Assembly (NCBI GenBank): GCA_900320765.1
Contig: ONTN01000058.1
Coordinates: 1 to 7,895 of the forward strand
Length of the DNA stretch: 7,895 nt
Direction: 5' to 3'
Origin: an uncultured Eubacteriales bacterium
GTDB lineage: Bacteria; Bacillota; Clostridia; Oscillospirales; Oscillospiraceae
A program made the position numbers and the translations under genes. Of this stretch, positions 1 to 5,431 are shown one piece after another (the first letter of the stretch is position 1; every line of letters starts with the position of its first letter). The notes beneath the pieces are model-generated. The model saw only the letters and a list, made by a program, of their open reading frames with translations. It was not told the DNA's origin and did no database searches.

Positions 1-12
1 TCTCTTTTTCAT
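1..12 (-). CDS. yqfD: First codons of a gene overlapping yqfC, probable yqfD (partial)
   Basis: Only the start is inside the window. An ATG at 12-10 overlaps the TGA stop of yqfC as ATGA, and the frame reads Met-Lys-Lys-Arg before the edge. A GGAG ribosome binding site lies 8 nt upstream (21-24, within the end of yqfC), which supports a real, translationally coupled start. In sporulating Firmicutes yqfC is normally followed by yqfD, a sporulation membrane protein made in the mother cell. The identity rests on that gene order and not on the four residues visible. Confidence 0.5.
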
Positions 13-290
13 ACGAGATACTCCAGGCTCAGGATCTCGCCCTTTATAACGAGCTCGAGGTCGCTCATCGCCTCAAGCTCAAGCCCCGCGCCGCGAAATC
101 TCAGTATGATCCTCCCCGCGTTTACGCTTATCTCCTCAGTTCCGTAGCCTAAAAGGCCTCTGTGATTTTCTACGTGCGCCCGTCCGTTTCCCGTTATCGT
201 AACGCGGCAGACTCCCGCCGCCGCCTCTGACGGTACTGCGAAAATCTCTGCTGTTCTCTCAAGGGCGGTCTTTGACCTGTTTTTCTTCAT
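9..290 (-). CDS. yqfC: Sporulation protein YqfC (YabP/YqfC family)
   Basis: The protein has 93 residues, the usual size for this small family. The body matches the YabP/YqfC pattern: an I-T-G strand, then V-E-N-H-R-G-L-L-G-Y, an S-V-N-A-G-R-I-I-L turn, and a closing hydrophobic stretch that reads I-K-G-E-I-L-S-L-E-Y. YqfC is a sigma-E-dependent mother-cell protein; its biochemical role is not established. I chose ATG at 290-288 because GAGGTGATC, an almost full anti-16S match, lies at ideal distance upstream. A GTG three codons earlier (299) lies inside that ribosome binding site and is unlikely. The stop overlaps the next start as ATGA, pointing to a yqfCD operon. The gene diverges from ylbJ, another mother-cell sporulation gene, which fits shared timing. 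Confidence 0.87.
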   Translation of the reverse strand: MKKNRSKTALERTAEIFAVPSEAAAGVCRVTITGNGRAHVENHRGLLGYGTEEISVNAGRIILRFRGAGLELEAMSDLELVIKGEILSLEYLV

Positions 291-310
291 TGGGATCACC
301 TCTCGGGTAA

Positions 311-318
311 ATCCTATG
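311..318 (-). promoter_or_regulatory. Weak candidate sigma-E -10 element for yqfC
   Basis: On the minus strand 318-311 reads CATAGGAT, 6 of 8 matches to the sigma-E -10 consensus CATACAMT. It stands 20 nt before the yqfC ATG, nearly the same distance as the ylbJ -10 from its start. No convincing -35 ATATT-type box is found at the usual spacing, so this is only a candidate. YqfC genes are sigma-E-controlled in Bacillus subtilis. Confidence 0.25.
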
Positions 319-326
319 CTGAAAGC

Positions 327-356
327 GGATATTTTACGCCCGCCGCCTCATATACT
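327..356 (+). promoter_or_regulatory. Sigma-E-type promoter for ylbJ
   Basis: The -35 region GGATATT (327-333) and the -10 region CATATACT (349-356) are 15 bp apart. Compared with the sigma-E consensus (KMATATT, 14-15 bp, CATACAMT), the -35 matches 6 of 7 positions and the -10 matches 7 of 8. Transcription would begin near 363, giving a leader of about 15 nt that just includes the ribosome binding site. This agrees with known mother-cell control of ylbJ. No competing sigma-A promoter is evident in the gap. Confidence 0.68.
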
Positions 357-377
357 TTCCCGAAGGGCGGTGGAACT

Positions 378-1535
378 GTGAAGCTATCGGAATTGCGCGG
401 CAGGGCGTACGACGTTCTCTCCATAGGCGGGCTGATCGCCATAACGGTCGGTCTTGTGATATTCACCTCAGAGATGACCGCAGCGGCGAAAAGCGGGGTT
501 GAGCTGTGCTGGAACGTTATAATCCCCTCACTTTTTCCCTTCTTCGTGGTATCGCAGCTCACGGTGCGCCTCGGTCTCGCCGAAAAGCTCGGGCGCCTTG
601 CAGAGCCTCTTATGCGCCCCCTCTTCGGGGTCAGCGGTCGCTGCGCCTCGGCTCTTATCCTCGGCTTTATCGGCGGATACCCGGTCGGCGCCAAAACGGT
701 TATCGCCCTCTATACCGAAGGCGGGATAACGAAGACCGAGGCTGAGCGTATGCTCGCCTTTTCAAACAATTCCGGGCCCGCCTTCATTCTCGGTGTGGTG
801 GGCGCCGGCATATTCGTGGATATGCGGATAGGGCTCATACTCTATCTCGCCCACTTTGCCGCGTCAATCATCGTGGGTCTCTGCTTCCGGTTTTATAAGC
901 GCGGCGATAAGCCCTCGCCCCGCGCCGCAGTTAGCGTGGGGGCAAGGGAGCCTATCCCAAACGCTCTCGTATCATCTGTTTCTTCAGCCTTTACCTCCTG
1001 TCTCGGGATTTGCGCATTCGTCATTTTCTTCACAGTTCTGACCCGGCTTCTGTTTCTCTCCGGGGCCTTGGGGCACATAGCTGGTTTTCTCGCCCGTGTT
1101 TTCGGCTTCTCCGAGGAACTCGCTCTCTCCGCTCTTACCGGTATTATCGAGCTTACCGGCGGTGTCTGGCGCCTTCGGGAGGCGTCCGGCTCTATCGCTG
1201 CCTCGCTCGCAATGGCAGCCTTTATGCTCGGCTGGGCGGGCATCTCGGTGCACTGCCAGGTGCTCAGCTTTATGAGCGATACGGGTCTATCCTCGGCGAC
1301 GTACGTAACGGGCAAGCTTATGCACGGAATCATCTCCGCCGTCATTACGCTCGTAATCTCCCGCTTCGTTCCGCTTGAGGGCTCCGTCGCCTCCATACTC
1401 GCGGAGGAGGTGCGCGGTCTATCCGAGCTGGATTTTCCGTACGCCGCAGGCGTTGCCCTCGCCTCCGCCGCGTTCGTTCTGCTCTTTTTCCTCGGCATAT
1501 CCCGATTTTCCGCAAAAAAGGCTGGAAAAACCTGA
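378..1535 (+). CDS. ylbJ: Sporulation integral membrane protein YlbJ / SpoVV
   Basis: This 385-residue polytopic membrane protein is close to the family's usual length of about 400. It has many hydrophobic segments (about 13-30, 46-63, 90-105, 134-150, 152-170, 204-226, 270-290 and 365-378). It shows the conserved G-F-I-G-G-Y-P-V-G-A-K at 96-106 and F-S-N-N-S-G-P-A-F at 128-136, signatures of the nucleoside-recognition/YlbJ family. In Bacillus subtilis this protein, renamed SpoVV, lies in the mother-cell-derived outer forespore membrane and is needed for dipicolinic acid to reach the forespore; heat resistance depends on it. The start is GTG at 378, because no in-frame ATG lies nearby upstream and a purine-rich GGGCGGTGGA precedes it. 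The sigma-E-type promoter upstream fits mother-cell expression. Nothing looks broken. Family identity is sure; transport of dipicolinate in this species is by analogy. Confidence 0.93.
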   Translation: MKLSELRGRAYDVLSIGGLIAITVGLVIFTSEMTAAAKSGVELCWNVIIPSLFPFFVVSQLTVRLGLAEKLGRLAEPLMRPLFGVSGRCASALILGFIGGYPVGAKTVIALYTEGGITKTEAERMLAFSNNSGPAFILGVVGAGIFVDMRIGLILYLAHFAASIIVGLCFRFYKRGDKPSPRAAVSVGAREPIPNALVSSVSSAFTSCLGICAFVIFFTVLTRLLFLSGALGHIAGFLARVFGFSEELALSALTGIIELTGGVWRLREASGSIAASLAMAAFMLGWAGISVHCQVLSFMSDTGLSSATYVTGKLMHGIISAVITLVISRFVPLEGSVASILAEEVRGLSELDFPYAAGVALASAAFVLLFFLGISRFSAKKAGKT

Positions 1536-1551
1536 TAATACGGTTTATAAT
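1523..1551 (+). promoter_or_regulatory. Candidate sigma-A promoter for the small cysteine protein
   Basis: A perfect TATAAT (1546-1551) lies 17 bp after TGGAAA (1523-1528), a 4 of 6 match to TTGACA that overlaps the last codons of ylbJ. Transcription would start near 1558, just before the AAGGAG ribosome binding site at 1561-1566. It would let the small downstream gene be expressed outside sporulation. Read-through from ylbJ is an equally possible source. Confidence 0.35.
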
Positions 1552-1574
1552 GCTTTTCGGAAGGAGCTGAGCCT

Positions 1575-1784
1575 ATGCTTTTCAACAAAAAGATCGATCC
1601 CTGCTGCTCTTACTGCGCAAAGGGTTCCAAAATAAACGAGCGGGAAGTCGCCTGCCTCAGGAAGGGCATAGTGTCCGCCGGCGGCCGCTGTCCCGCCTTT
1701 GTATACGATCCCCTGCGCCGGGACCCTCCCCACCCCGCCGAGCTGAAAACCGAGGGGTACTCGGAAGAGGATTTCGCGCTGTAA
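1575..1784 (+). CDS. Small cysteine-rich conserved hypothetical protein
   Basis: The protein has 69 residues with a GGAAGGAG ribosome binding site 8 nt before the ATG. Cysteines lie at 10, 11, 14, 27 and 39. C11-x2-C14 with C27 and C39 could form a four-cysteine zinc-ribbon-like site, but that is inference. The second half has a conserved-looking Y-D-P-L-R-R-D-P-P-x-P-A-E-L motif (44-57). There is no signal peptide or membrane segment, so it is probably cytoplasmic. I recall similar short proteins in Oscillospiraceae genomes but know no named function. It follows ylbJ by 39 nt and ends at a strong terminator, so it is the last gene of this transcription block. The coding call is supported by ribosome binding site, terminator and cysteine pattern; function is unknown. 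Confidence 0.78.
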   Translation: MLFNKKIDPCCSYCAKGSKINEREVACLRKGIVSAGGRCPAFVYDPLRRDPPHPAELKTEGYSEEDFAL

Positions 1785-1785
1785 T

Positions 1786-1824
1786 AAAAACGCAGGCCGC
1801 CAAATTAGGCAGCCTGCATTTTTT
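1786..1824. terminator. Bidirectional intrinsic terminator
   Basis: The hairpin arms are GCAGGC (1792-1797) and GCCTGC (1812-1817). After one C/A mismatch come three inner pairs, GCC/GGC, around an AAATTA loop. TTTTTT follows on the plus strand (1819-1824) and five T's follow on the minus strand (complement of 1786-1790). It sits exactly between two convergent genes, and the stop codon of the minus-strand membrane protein gene overlaps the T-run. It should end both transcripts. Confidence 0.85.
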
Positions 1825-2566
1825 ATCTTCCCGTTCTGATTTTAAAGCTTCCGCCAGCGTCTTCAAACATGATCTCCTCCGGGATCTCCGGCTCTGGCTC
1901 CGGTTCCGGTGCGGGCTCGGGTTTTTTCCTTCGCGATATCAAAAGCGAAACCGCAATGATCGCAGTCCCCGCACAAACAGTCATCAGCACCGTCTGGGCA
2001 ACCGAACGGATATTTGAGTAATCTGAGATAAAGAGCGGAAAAATCACGTCAAGCGCGGCTGCGGCTGCCCCGGCTATGCACATAGCCGGGATTGTTTTCC
2101 GGTTTAAAAGCTTTTTGATCGGCACGTTCGGAAAAATTGCCTTTATTCCGAGGGCAATAATCCCGTAGACAAGAGCCGCAATGGCGACGGCGCCCAGCGC
2201 TTTTCCGAGCGCAGGGCTAAGTACCTGCCAAATCCCTCCGAGCAGGAATACGATTCCCGTTCCTATAGCCCAGAGCGGAACGAGCACGAGGACGCGGACT
2301 GCAAGTGGAAGGGACAGAAGCTTTTTCCTTACCGCCGCTTTCAGACCCGGCTTTTTCTTTTCCTCTTCGTCCTCAGTCTCATCGAGAGAACTCTCGGGGC
2401 TGCTTTCCTCCGCCTCCGCCCTCTCAACGTATGCTGCTGGCTTGTCCTCGTCGTCAAGTATCGCAGCCGGTGAAGAGAACGCTCCCGCAACAGCGACGCT
2501 CGCGGCGGCAACTACCGCCGCGGCGGCTCCCGCAGCTCCCGCTTTTTTCTTCTCTTCCTTTTTCAT
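1823..2566 (-). CDS. Alanine-rich multi-pass membrane protein, unknown function
   Basis: This 247-residue protein matches no family I recognise. The order is a lysine-rich start, a strongly Ala/Val-rich hydrophobic stretch (11-30), an acidic linker rich in Glu, Asp and Ser (38-72), a basic patch (73-82), then four likely membrane segments (about 87-112, 121-141, 160-181 and 188-210). An R-R-K-K stop-transfer signal follows, then a Pro-Glu tract (216-227) and a short polar tail. Ala11-30 could be a signal anchor. An AAAGGAG ribosome binding site lies 5 nt before the ATG, and the gene begins 13 nt after the stop of the lipoprotein gene, so both are probably one operon with galK. The Pro-Glu tract almost repeats that of the neighbouring lipoprotein, suggesting both work at the envelope. 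A structural or regulatory membrane role is possible but not shown. Confidence 0.75.
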   Translation of the reverse strand: MKKEEKKKAGAAGAAAAVVAAASVAVAGAFSSPAAILDDEDKPAAYVERAEAEESSPESSLDETEDEEEKKKPGLKAAVRKKLLSLPLAVRVLVLVPLWAIGTGIVFLLGGIWQVLSPALGKALGAVAIAALVYGIIALGIKAIFPNVPIKKLLNRKTIPAMCIAGAAAAALDVIFPLFISDYSNIRSVAQTVLMTVCAGTAIIAVSLLISRRKKPEPAPEPEPEPEIPEEIMFEDAGGSFKIRTGR

Positions 2567-2579
2567 CGGATCTCCTTTT

Positions 2580-3629
2580 CTAAAACAGCGAATAGTTTAC
2601 GAGCTCCGCCACGCCGCTTACTACAGTCTGATCCGCGGTATTTCCCTCTGAGGCCGTGAACACGGCGAGGATATACGGTCTCTCCTTCCAAACGAGGATA
2701 ACGTCGTTATACGCGGGGTTTGAGCCGTAGTTATGCCCGGACTTGTGGGAGTAGTCCCAATCCGTCATTCCCTCGGCAAGATAGGTAAAGTCTGAATTCG
2801 TGCAGGCTTTTCTATATACCTCTGAATACTCCGTGCCTTCCCGGAAATAGTCGTAAAGCTCGTTCCAGATGACGACGAAGTCCTCCGTCGTCGCCTTCGG
2901 CGCCCACATCCCGTTCGTTTTCAGGCTCTCGCAGCCGAGCTCGTCCATATATTCGTTGTGAAAGCTTCTTCCGAAGTAGTCAAGGAGCATTACATAGGCC
3001 ACGTTGTCGCTTATGGAGAGCGCCTGGGTGATGAGATAATCCACGCTGTAGCGTGAGCCGAAGGAGGAATACCTGATAGTTCCCGAGCCGCCGAAATAGT
3101 GCTTCTCCTTATAAGTGAGCTTGGTTGAAAGATCGTATTCTTCCCGCTCAAGGTACCGCACAAGCGAAAAAACGTATGCCGCCTTAATCGTGCAGGCGGA
3201 GAAATACCCGTCCCCTGAATTGTATGAAAAGCCGTTCTCCCCGTCGATCGGGTAGGCAATAACGCTGATCCGCTTCTTATATCCCTTAAGGATGGTCTCA
3301 ATCTCATCGAGGACGGCAAGCTGCTCATCGGAAAACTCGCCCCAAATATGCAGCGCGTTCTTCTCCGTTGAGGCGATCTTCTCCCTGTCCACCTGCGGCT
3401 TTACGTATTCGGGCTCGGGCTCGGGTTCGGGCTCGGGTGCAGGAAGCGGCACCGTCTCCGGAACGGGCTCAGGCTCCGCAGTCGTGACTTGAACAGAAAT
3501 CGTCTCGGGCTCCGATACTGGAGCCAAAACGGGCGCAGGCACGGTCTTTGACGGCGCAGCGCAGGCGCTGAGAAGGAAAGCGAGGATAAGCGCGGCCGAG
3601 CAGGTGCGAATCCACCGATTATTCCGCAT
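2580..3629 (-). CDS. Lipoprotein with class A beta-lactamase/PBP-type hydrolase domain, Cys at the nucleophile site
   Basis: The protein has 349 residues counted from the ATG at 3629-3627, which overlaps the galK stop as TGATG; a GTG one codon earlier is an alternative. The ribosome binding site is weak, so translational coupling is likely. There is a lipoprotein signal with lipobox L-S-A-C (Cys23), then a Pro/Glu-rich linker (about 26-75) and a serine-hydrolase domain of the beta-lactamase class A type (about 90-345). Three catalytic boxes are visible: C146-T-I-K149 in place of SxxK, S207-D-N209, and K296-S-G298. Family members normally carry Ser at the first box; here the codon is TGC (3194-3192). 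The protein would sit on the outer face of the membrane. Family knowledge suggests acting on peptidoglycan or beta-lactams, but the changed nucleophile makes the activity uncertain: it may be a thiol enzyme or a binding protein. Drug resistance cannot be inferred. Confidence 0.85.
   Translation of the reverse strand: MRNNRWIRTCSAALILAFLLSACAAPSKTVPAPVLAPVSEPETISVQVTTAEPEPVPETVPLPAPEPEPEPEPEYVKPQVDREKIASTEKNALHIWGEFSDEQLAVLDEIETILKGYKKRISVIAYPIDGENGFSYNSGDGYFSACTIKAAYVFSLVRYLEREEYDLSTKLTYKEKHYFGGSGTIRYSSFGSRYSVDYLITQALSISDNVAYVMLLDYFGRSFHNEYMDELGCESLKTNGMWAPKATTEDFVVIWNELYDYFREGTEYSEVYRKACTNSDFTYLAEGMTDWDYSHKSGHNYGSNPAYNDVILVWKERPYILAVFTASEGNTADQTVVSGVAELVNYSLF
3411..3440 (-). repeat. Hexanucleotide tandem repeat coding for Glu-Pro
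   Basis: Five tandem hexamers on the plus strand read GGGCTC, GGGCTC, GGGTTC, GGGCTC and GGGTGC. On the coding (minus) strand they give the Glu-Pro linker of the lipoprotein. The unit is in frame, so copy-number changes would lengthen or shorten the linker without a frameshift. A similar but less regular tract codes for the Pro-Glu segment of the next gene (1886-1921). Confidence 0.7.
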
Positions 3630-4804
3630 CACTCGTCCATATTGCCGCCCGTCGGGCTTATTGAGAGGACGTGGCAGCGGCCTTCGCCGAGCACCCGCTC
3701 CATCCCGGTCTTAAAGCCGTCGAGCATATCGTCCGGCACGAAGGCCTGGATCGTTCCGGCAAAGCCGCCGCCGTGAACGCGGGACGCTCCTCTGCCCCCG
3801 AGAAGGCGGGCGGCAAGGGCGAGGGCGAAGGCAACCTCCTGATGCTCCGTTGCCCCTGTGGGCACGACGTTCTGAAGATAGAGCCAGCTCGACCTGCCGG
3901 ACTCGTTTACGACATTCAAAAACTCAGTAAAGTCTCCGCGTCCGAGGGCGTCGACCTCGCGCTCCACTCTCCTGTTTTCCTCAAATATATGCATAGCGCG
4001 AAGCGCGGCTCTGTCGCCCGCCGCCTTCCGCACCTCTGCTATTCTTCCGTAAAACTCAGCCTCGTCCACCTCGCGTATAACGGCCTTGCCGAAAACAGCG
4101 GAGACAGCCTTCATCTCGTCGGTTATGGCGGCGTATTCGTCCGTCAGCGCGGCGTGATCCGCGCCCGTGTCGATAATGCAGAGCTTGTATCCGGCGGCTG
4201 CAAGGTCGAAATCGAGCTTTTTCACCACAGGAGCGTCCGGATCGTTAAAGTCGATATATACGATGTTCCCCACCGAGGACGCCATCTGATCCATAAGTCC
4301 GCAGGGCTTGCCGAAGAAGACGTTTTCAGCGTACTGTCCTATCTGCGCTATCTCGACGGGGTCGCATTTCCCGTCGAAGAAAAGCCCGTTTATGATGCTT
4401 CCGACAAGCACCTCGAAGGCGGCGGAGCTTGAAAGCCCGCTTCCCGAGAGTACGTTCGATGCGGCGTAGGCGTCAAAGCCCCTGAGCTCGCAGCCCCTGT
4501 CGGAAAAAGCGGCCGCCACGCCCCTGATGATGGATGCCGTCGTGCCGAACTCGCTCTCGTCGGGCGTGAGCCTGTCAAGGCTCACCTCGCAGACGGGGTA
4601 GCCCTCCGAGAGTATGCGAATCGTCCTCTCCCCGTTTTCAGCTACGGCGGCGACGGTTCTGAGGTTTACGGCTCCGGCTATGACTTTGCCGCGCTCGTGA
4701 TCCGTATGGTTTCCGCCGATCTCCGTTCTGCCGGGAGCGGAAAAGACGTGCTCGGCCTTACGGCCGAAGGTTTCAAAAAATCCCGATTTAACTCTCTCAA
4801 GCAT
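3629..4804 (-). CDS. galK: Galactokinase (GHMP kinase family)
   Basis: This 391-residue protein is full length for galactokinase, which phosphorylates alpha-D-galactose to galactose 1-phosphate with ATP at the entry of the Leloir pathway in the cytoplasm. The N-terminal sugar motif is G-R-T-E-I-G-G-N-H-T-D-H (25-36). The phosphate-binding GHMP motif is V-L-S-G-S-G-L-S-S-S-A-A (118-129), the likely catalytic base is D172 in C-G-L-M-D-Q-M, and GHMP motif 3 is R-V-H-G-G-G-F-A-G-T (342-351). Most galactokinases have G-E-H-T-D; here Asn32 replaces that Glu, as I recall for other clostridial members. A GGAGG ribosome binding site lies 7 nt before the ATG and a sigma-A promoter precedes it. It is the first gene of an operon with a lipoprotein and a membrane protein; galT and galE are not in this window. 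Another sugar substrate cannot be excluded. Confidence 0.92.
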   Translation of the reverse strand: MLERVKSGFFETFGRKAEHVFSAPGRTEIGGNHTDHERGKVIAGAVNLRTVAAVAENGERTIRILSEGYPVCEVSLDRLTPDESEFGTTASIIRGVAAAFSDRGCELRGFDAYAASNVLSGSGLSSSAAFEVLVGSIINGLFFDGKCDPVEIAQIGQYAENVFFGKPCGLMDQMASSVGNIVYIDFNDPDAPVVKKLDFDLAAAGYKLCIIDTGADHAALTDEYAAITDEMKAVSAVFGKAVIREVDEAEFYGRIAEVRKAAGDRAALRAMHIFEENRRVEREVDALGRGDFTEFLNVVNESGRSSWLYLQNVVPTGATEHQEVAFALALAARLLGGRGASRVHGGGFAGTIQAFVPDDMLDGFKTGMERVLGEGRCHVLSISPTGGNMDE

Positions 4805-4835
4805 AGCTGCGCCTCCGAAAAATAATGATGGTATT

Positions 4836-4864
4836 ATGATACTTTAGAAGAGGAAAAAAAGCAA
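4836..4864 (-). promoter_or_regulatory. Sigma-A promoter for the galK operon
   Basis: On the minus strand TTGCTT (4864-4859) and TATCAT (4841-4836) are separated by exactly 17 bp. That is 4 of 6 and 5 of 6 matches to the sigma-A boxes, and the spacer has a run of T's. Transcription would start near 4829, leaving a leader of about 25 nt with the GGAGG site. I see no obvious operator palindrome or cre-like site over it. Confidence 0.65.
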
Positions 4865-4880
4865 GTAAAAACGGCAAGGA

Positions 4881-4909
4881 TTGACAAAACCTGCCCGTGA
4901 TATTAGAAT
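4881..4909 (+). promoter_or_regulatory. Strong sigma-A promoter for the DUF3842 gene
   Basis: A perfect TTGACA (4881-4886) is followed after exactly 17 bp by TAGAAT (4904-4909), a 5 of 6 match. Transcription would start near 4916. This rules out the upstream GTG at 4897 as the start of the following gene. The -35 box lies 16 bp from that of the divergent galK promoter, so the two could compete for RNA polymerase. Confidence 0.82.
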
Positions 4910-4938
4910 TGAGGCAGAAGAAAACGGAGGGCGCGGAA

Positions 4939-5355
4939 ATGAAAGTGCTTGTAATCGACGGGCAGGGCGGCAATCTCGGCCGTCAGCTTGTAAAACGCAT
5001 ATCAGAGGATATCCCGGAGGCGGAAATCACCGCCGTCGGCACGAACAGCATAGCCACCGGCAATATGCTGAAGGCCGGCGCCTGCCTTGCCGCCACGGGC
5101 GAAAACGCCGTTATCGTAGGAGCCCGCAGCGCCGACGTTATCACGGGTCCGATAGGCATCGTAATTGCCGACGCTCTGCTCGGCGAGGTAACACCCGCTA
5201 TGGCCTCAGCCGTCGGCCGTTCCGCCGCTCAGCGCGTGCTGATTCCGGTAAACCGCTGTGAGACCTACGTCGCCGGGATCTCGAGCCTGACAGCGTCCCT
5301 GCTAATCGAGGACGCAGTTAAAAAAATAAAGGAGCTTGCAGAATCGAAAAAATAG
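4939..5355 (+). CDS. DUF3842 family protein
   Basis: The 138-residue protein carries features I associate with DUF3842. The N-terminus is a beta strand followed by a glycine-rich turn, V-L-V-I-D-G-Q-G-G-N-L-G (3-14), like a Rossmann-type nucleotide-binding loop. Further conserved-looking pieces are A-V-G-T-N-S-I-A-T (32-40), M-L-K-A-G-A (43-48), A-T-G-E-N-A (52-57), I-T-G-P-I-G-I-V (68-75) and L-I-P-V-N-R-C (101-107), followed by a helical, lysine-rich tail. No membrane segment or signal is present, so it is likely cytoplasmic. The function of the family is unknown; nucleotide binding is inferred only from the glycine loop. GGAGG at 4926-4930 lies 8 nt before ATG 4939, which fixes the start. 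It is monocistronic with its own strong promoter, and the tRNA gene promoter begins 4 nt after its stop. Confidence 0.87.
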   Translation: MKVLVIDGQGGNLGRQLVKRISEDIPEAEITAVGTNSIATGNMLKAGACLAATGENAVIVGARSADVITGPIGIVIADALLGEVTPAMASAVGRSAAQRVLIPVNRCETYVAGISSLTASLLIEDAVKKIKELAESKK

Positions 5356-5358
5356 TTC

Positions 5359-5387
5359 TTGACTTTATCGGAATATCGCTATATAAT
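5359..5387 (+). promoter_or_regulatory. Sigma-A promoter for tRNA-Ser
   Basis: TTGACT (5359-5364) and a perfect TATAAT (5382-5387) are separated by 17 bp, just after the stop codon of the DUF3842 gene. Transcription would start near 5394, about 38 nt before the mature tRNA 5' end. There is no terminator between the DUF3842 gene and this promoter, so some read-through into the tRNA is expected. Confidence 0.85.
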
Positions 5388-5407
5388 AATTAAGCTTTAA
5401 TTGAATA

Positions 5408-5423
5408 CGTGAGAACACTCACG
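5408..5423 (+). other. Hairpin in the tRNA-Ser 5' leader
   Basis: CGTGAG (5408-5413) and CTCACG (5418-5423) form a perfect 6-bp stem around an AACA loop, 8 nt before the mature tRNA. No T-run follows, so it is not an intrinsic terminator. It may only be a structured leader removed by RNase P cleavage. Confidence 0.5.
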
Positions 5424-5431
5424 GGGCATAT

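Noticed and set aside
893..1588. 231-codon minus-strand frame opposite ylbJ
   Set aside because: It is the shadow of a clear multi-pass membrane protein; its product is a low-complexity Ser/Arg/Pro mix with no family resemblance.
2181..2651. 156-codon plus-strand frame opposite the membrane protein gene
   Set aside because: The serine/alanine-rich translation is the reverse of the Ala/Glu-rich true gene, and the strand has no promoter or ribosome binding site there.
3411..3440. Possible CRISPR-like or mobile repeat
   Set aside because: It is an in-frame hexamer tract coding for a Glu-Pro linker, with no spacers and no neighbouring cas genes.
2580..3629. Antibiotic-resistance beta-lactamase
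   Set aside because: The nucleophile position is Cys, the lipoprotein has a long linker, and its context is a sugar-kinase operon; only the fold is shared with resistance enzymes.
3671..4432. 253-codon open frame on the plus strand opposite galK
   Set aside because: It lies wholly antisense to a well-conserved galactokinase, has no family features, and exists because of the GC-rich codon pattern of the true gene.
4897..4938. N-terminal extension of the DUF3842 protein from a GTG start
   Set aside because: It would begin before the transcription start predicted near 4916, and the GGAGG site 8 nt before ATG 4939 fixes the start.
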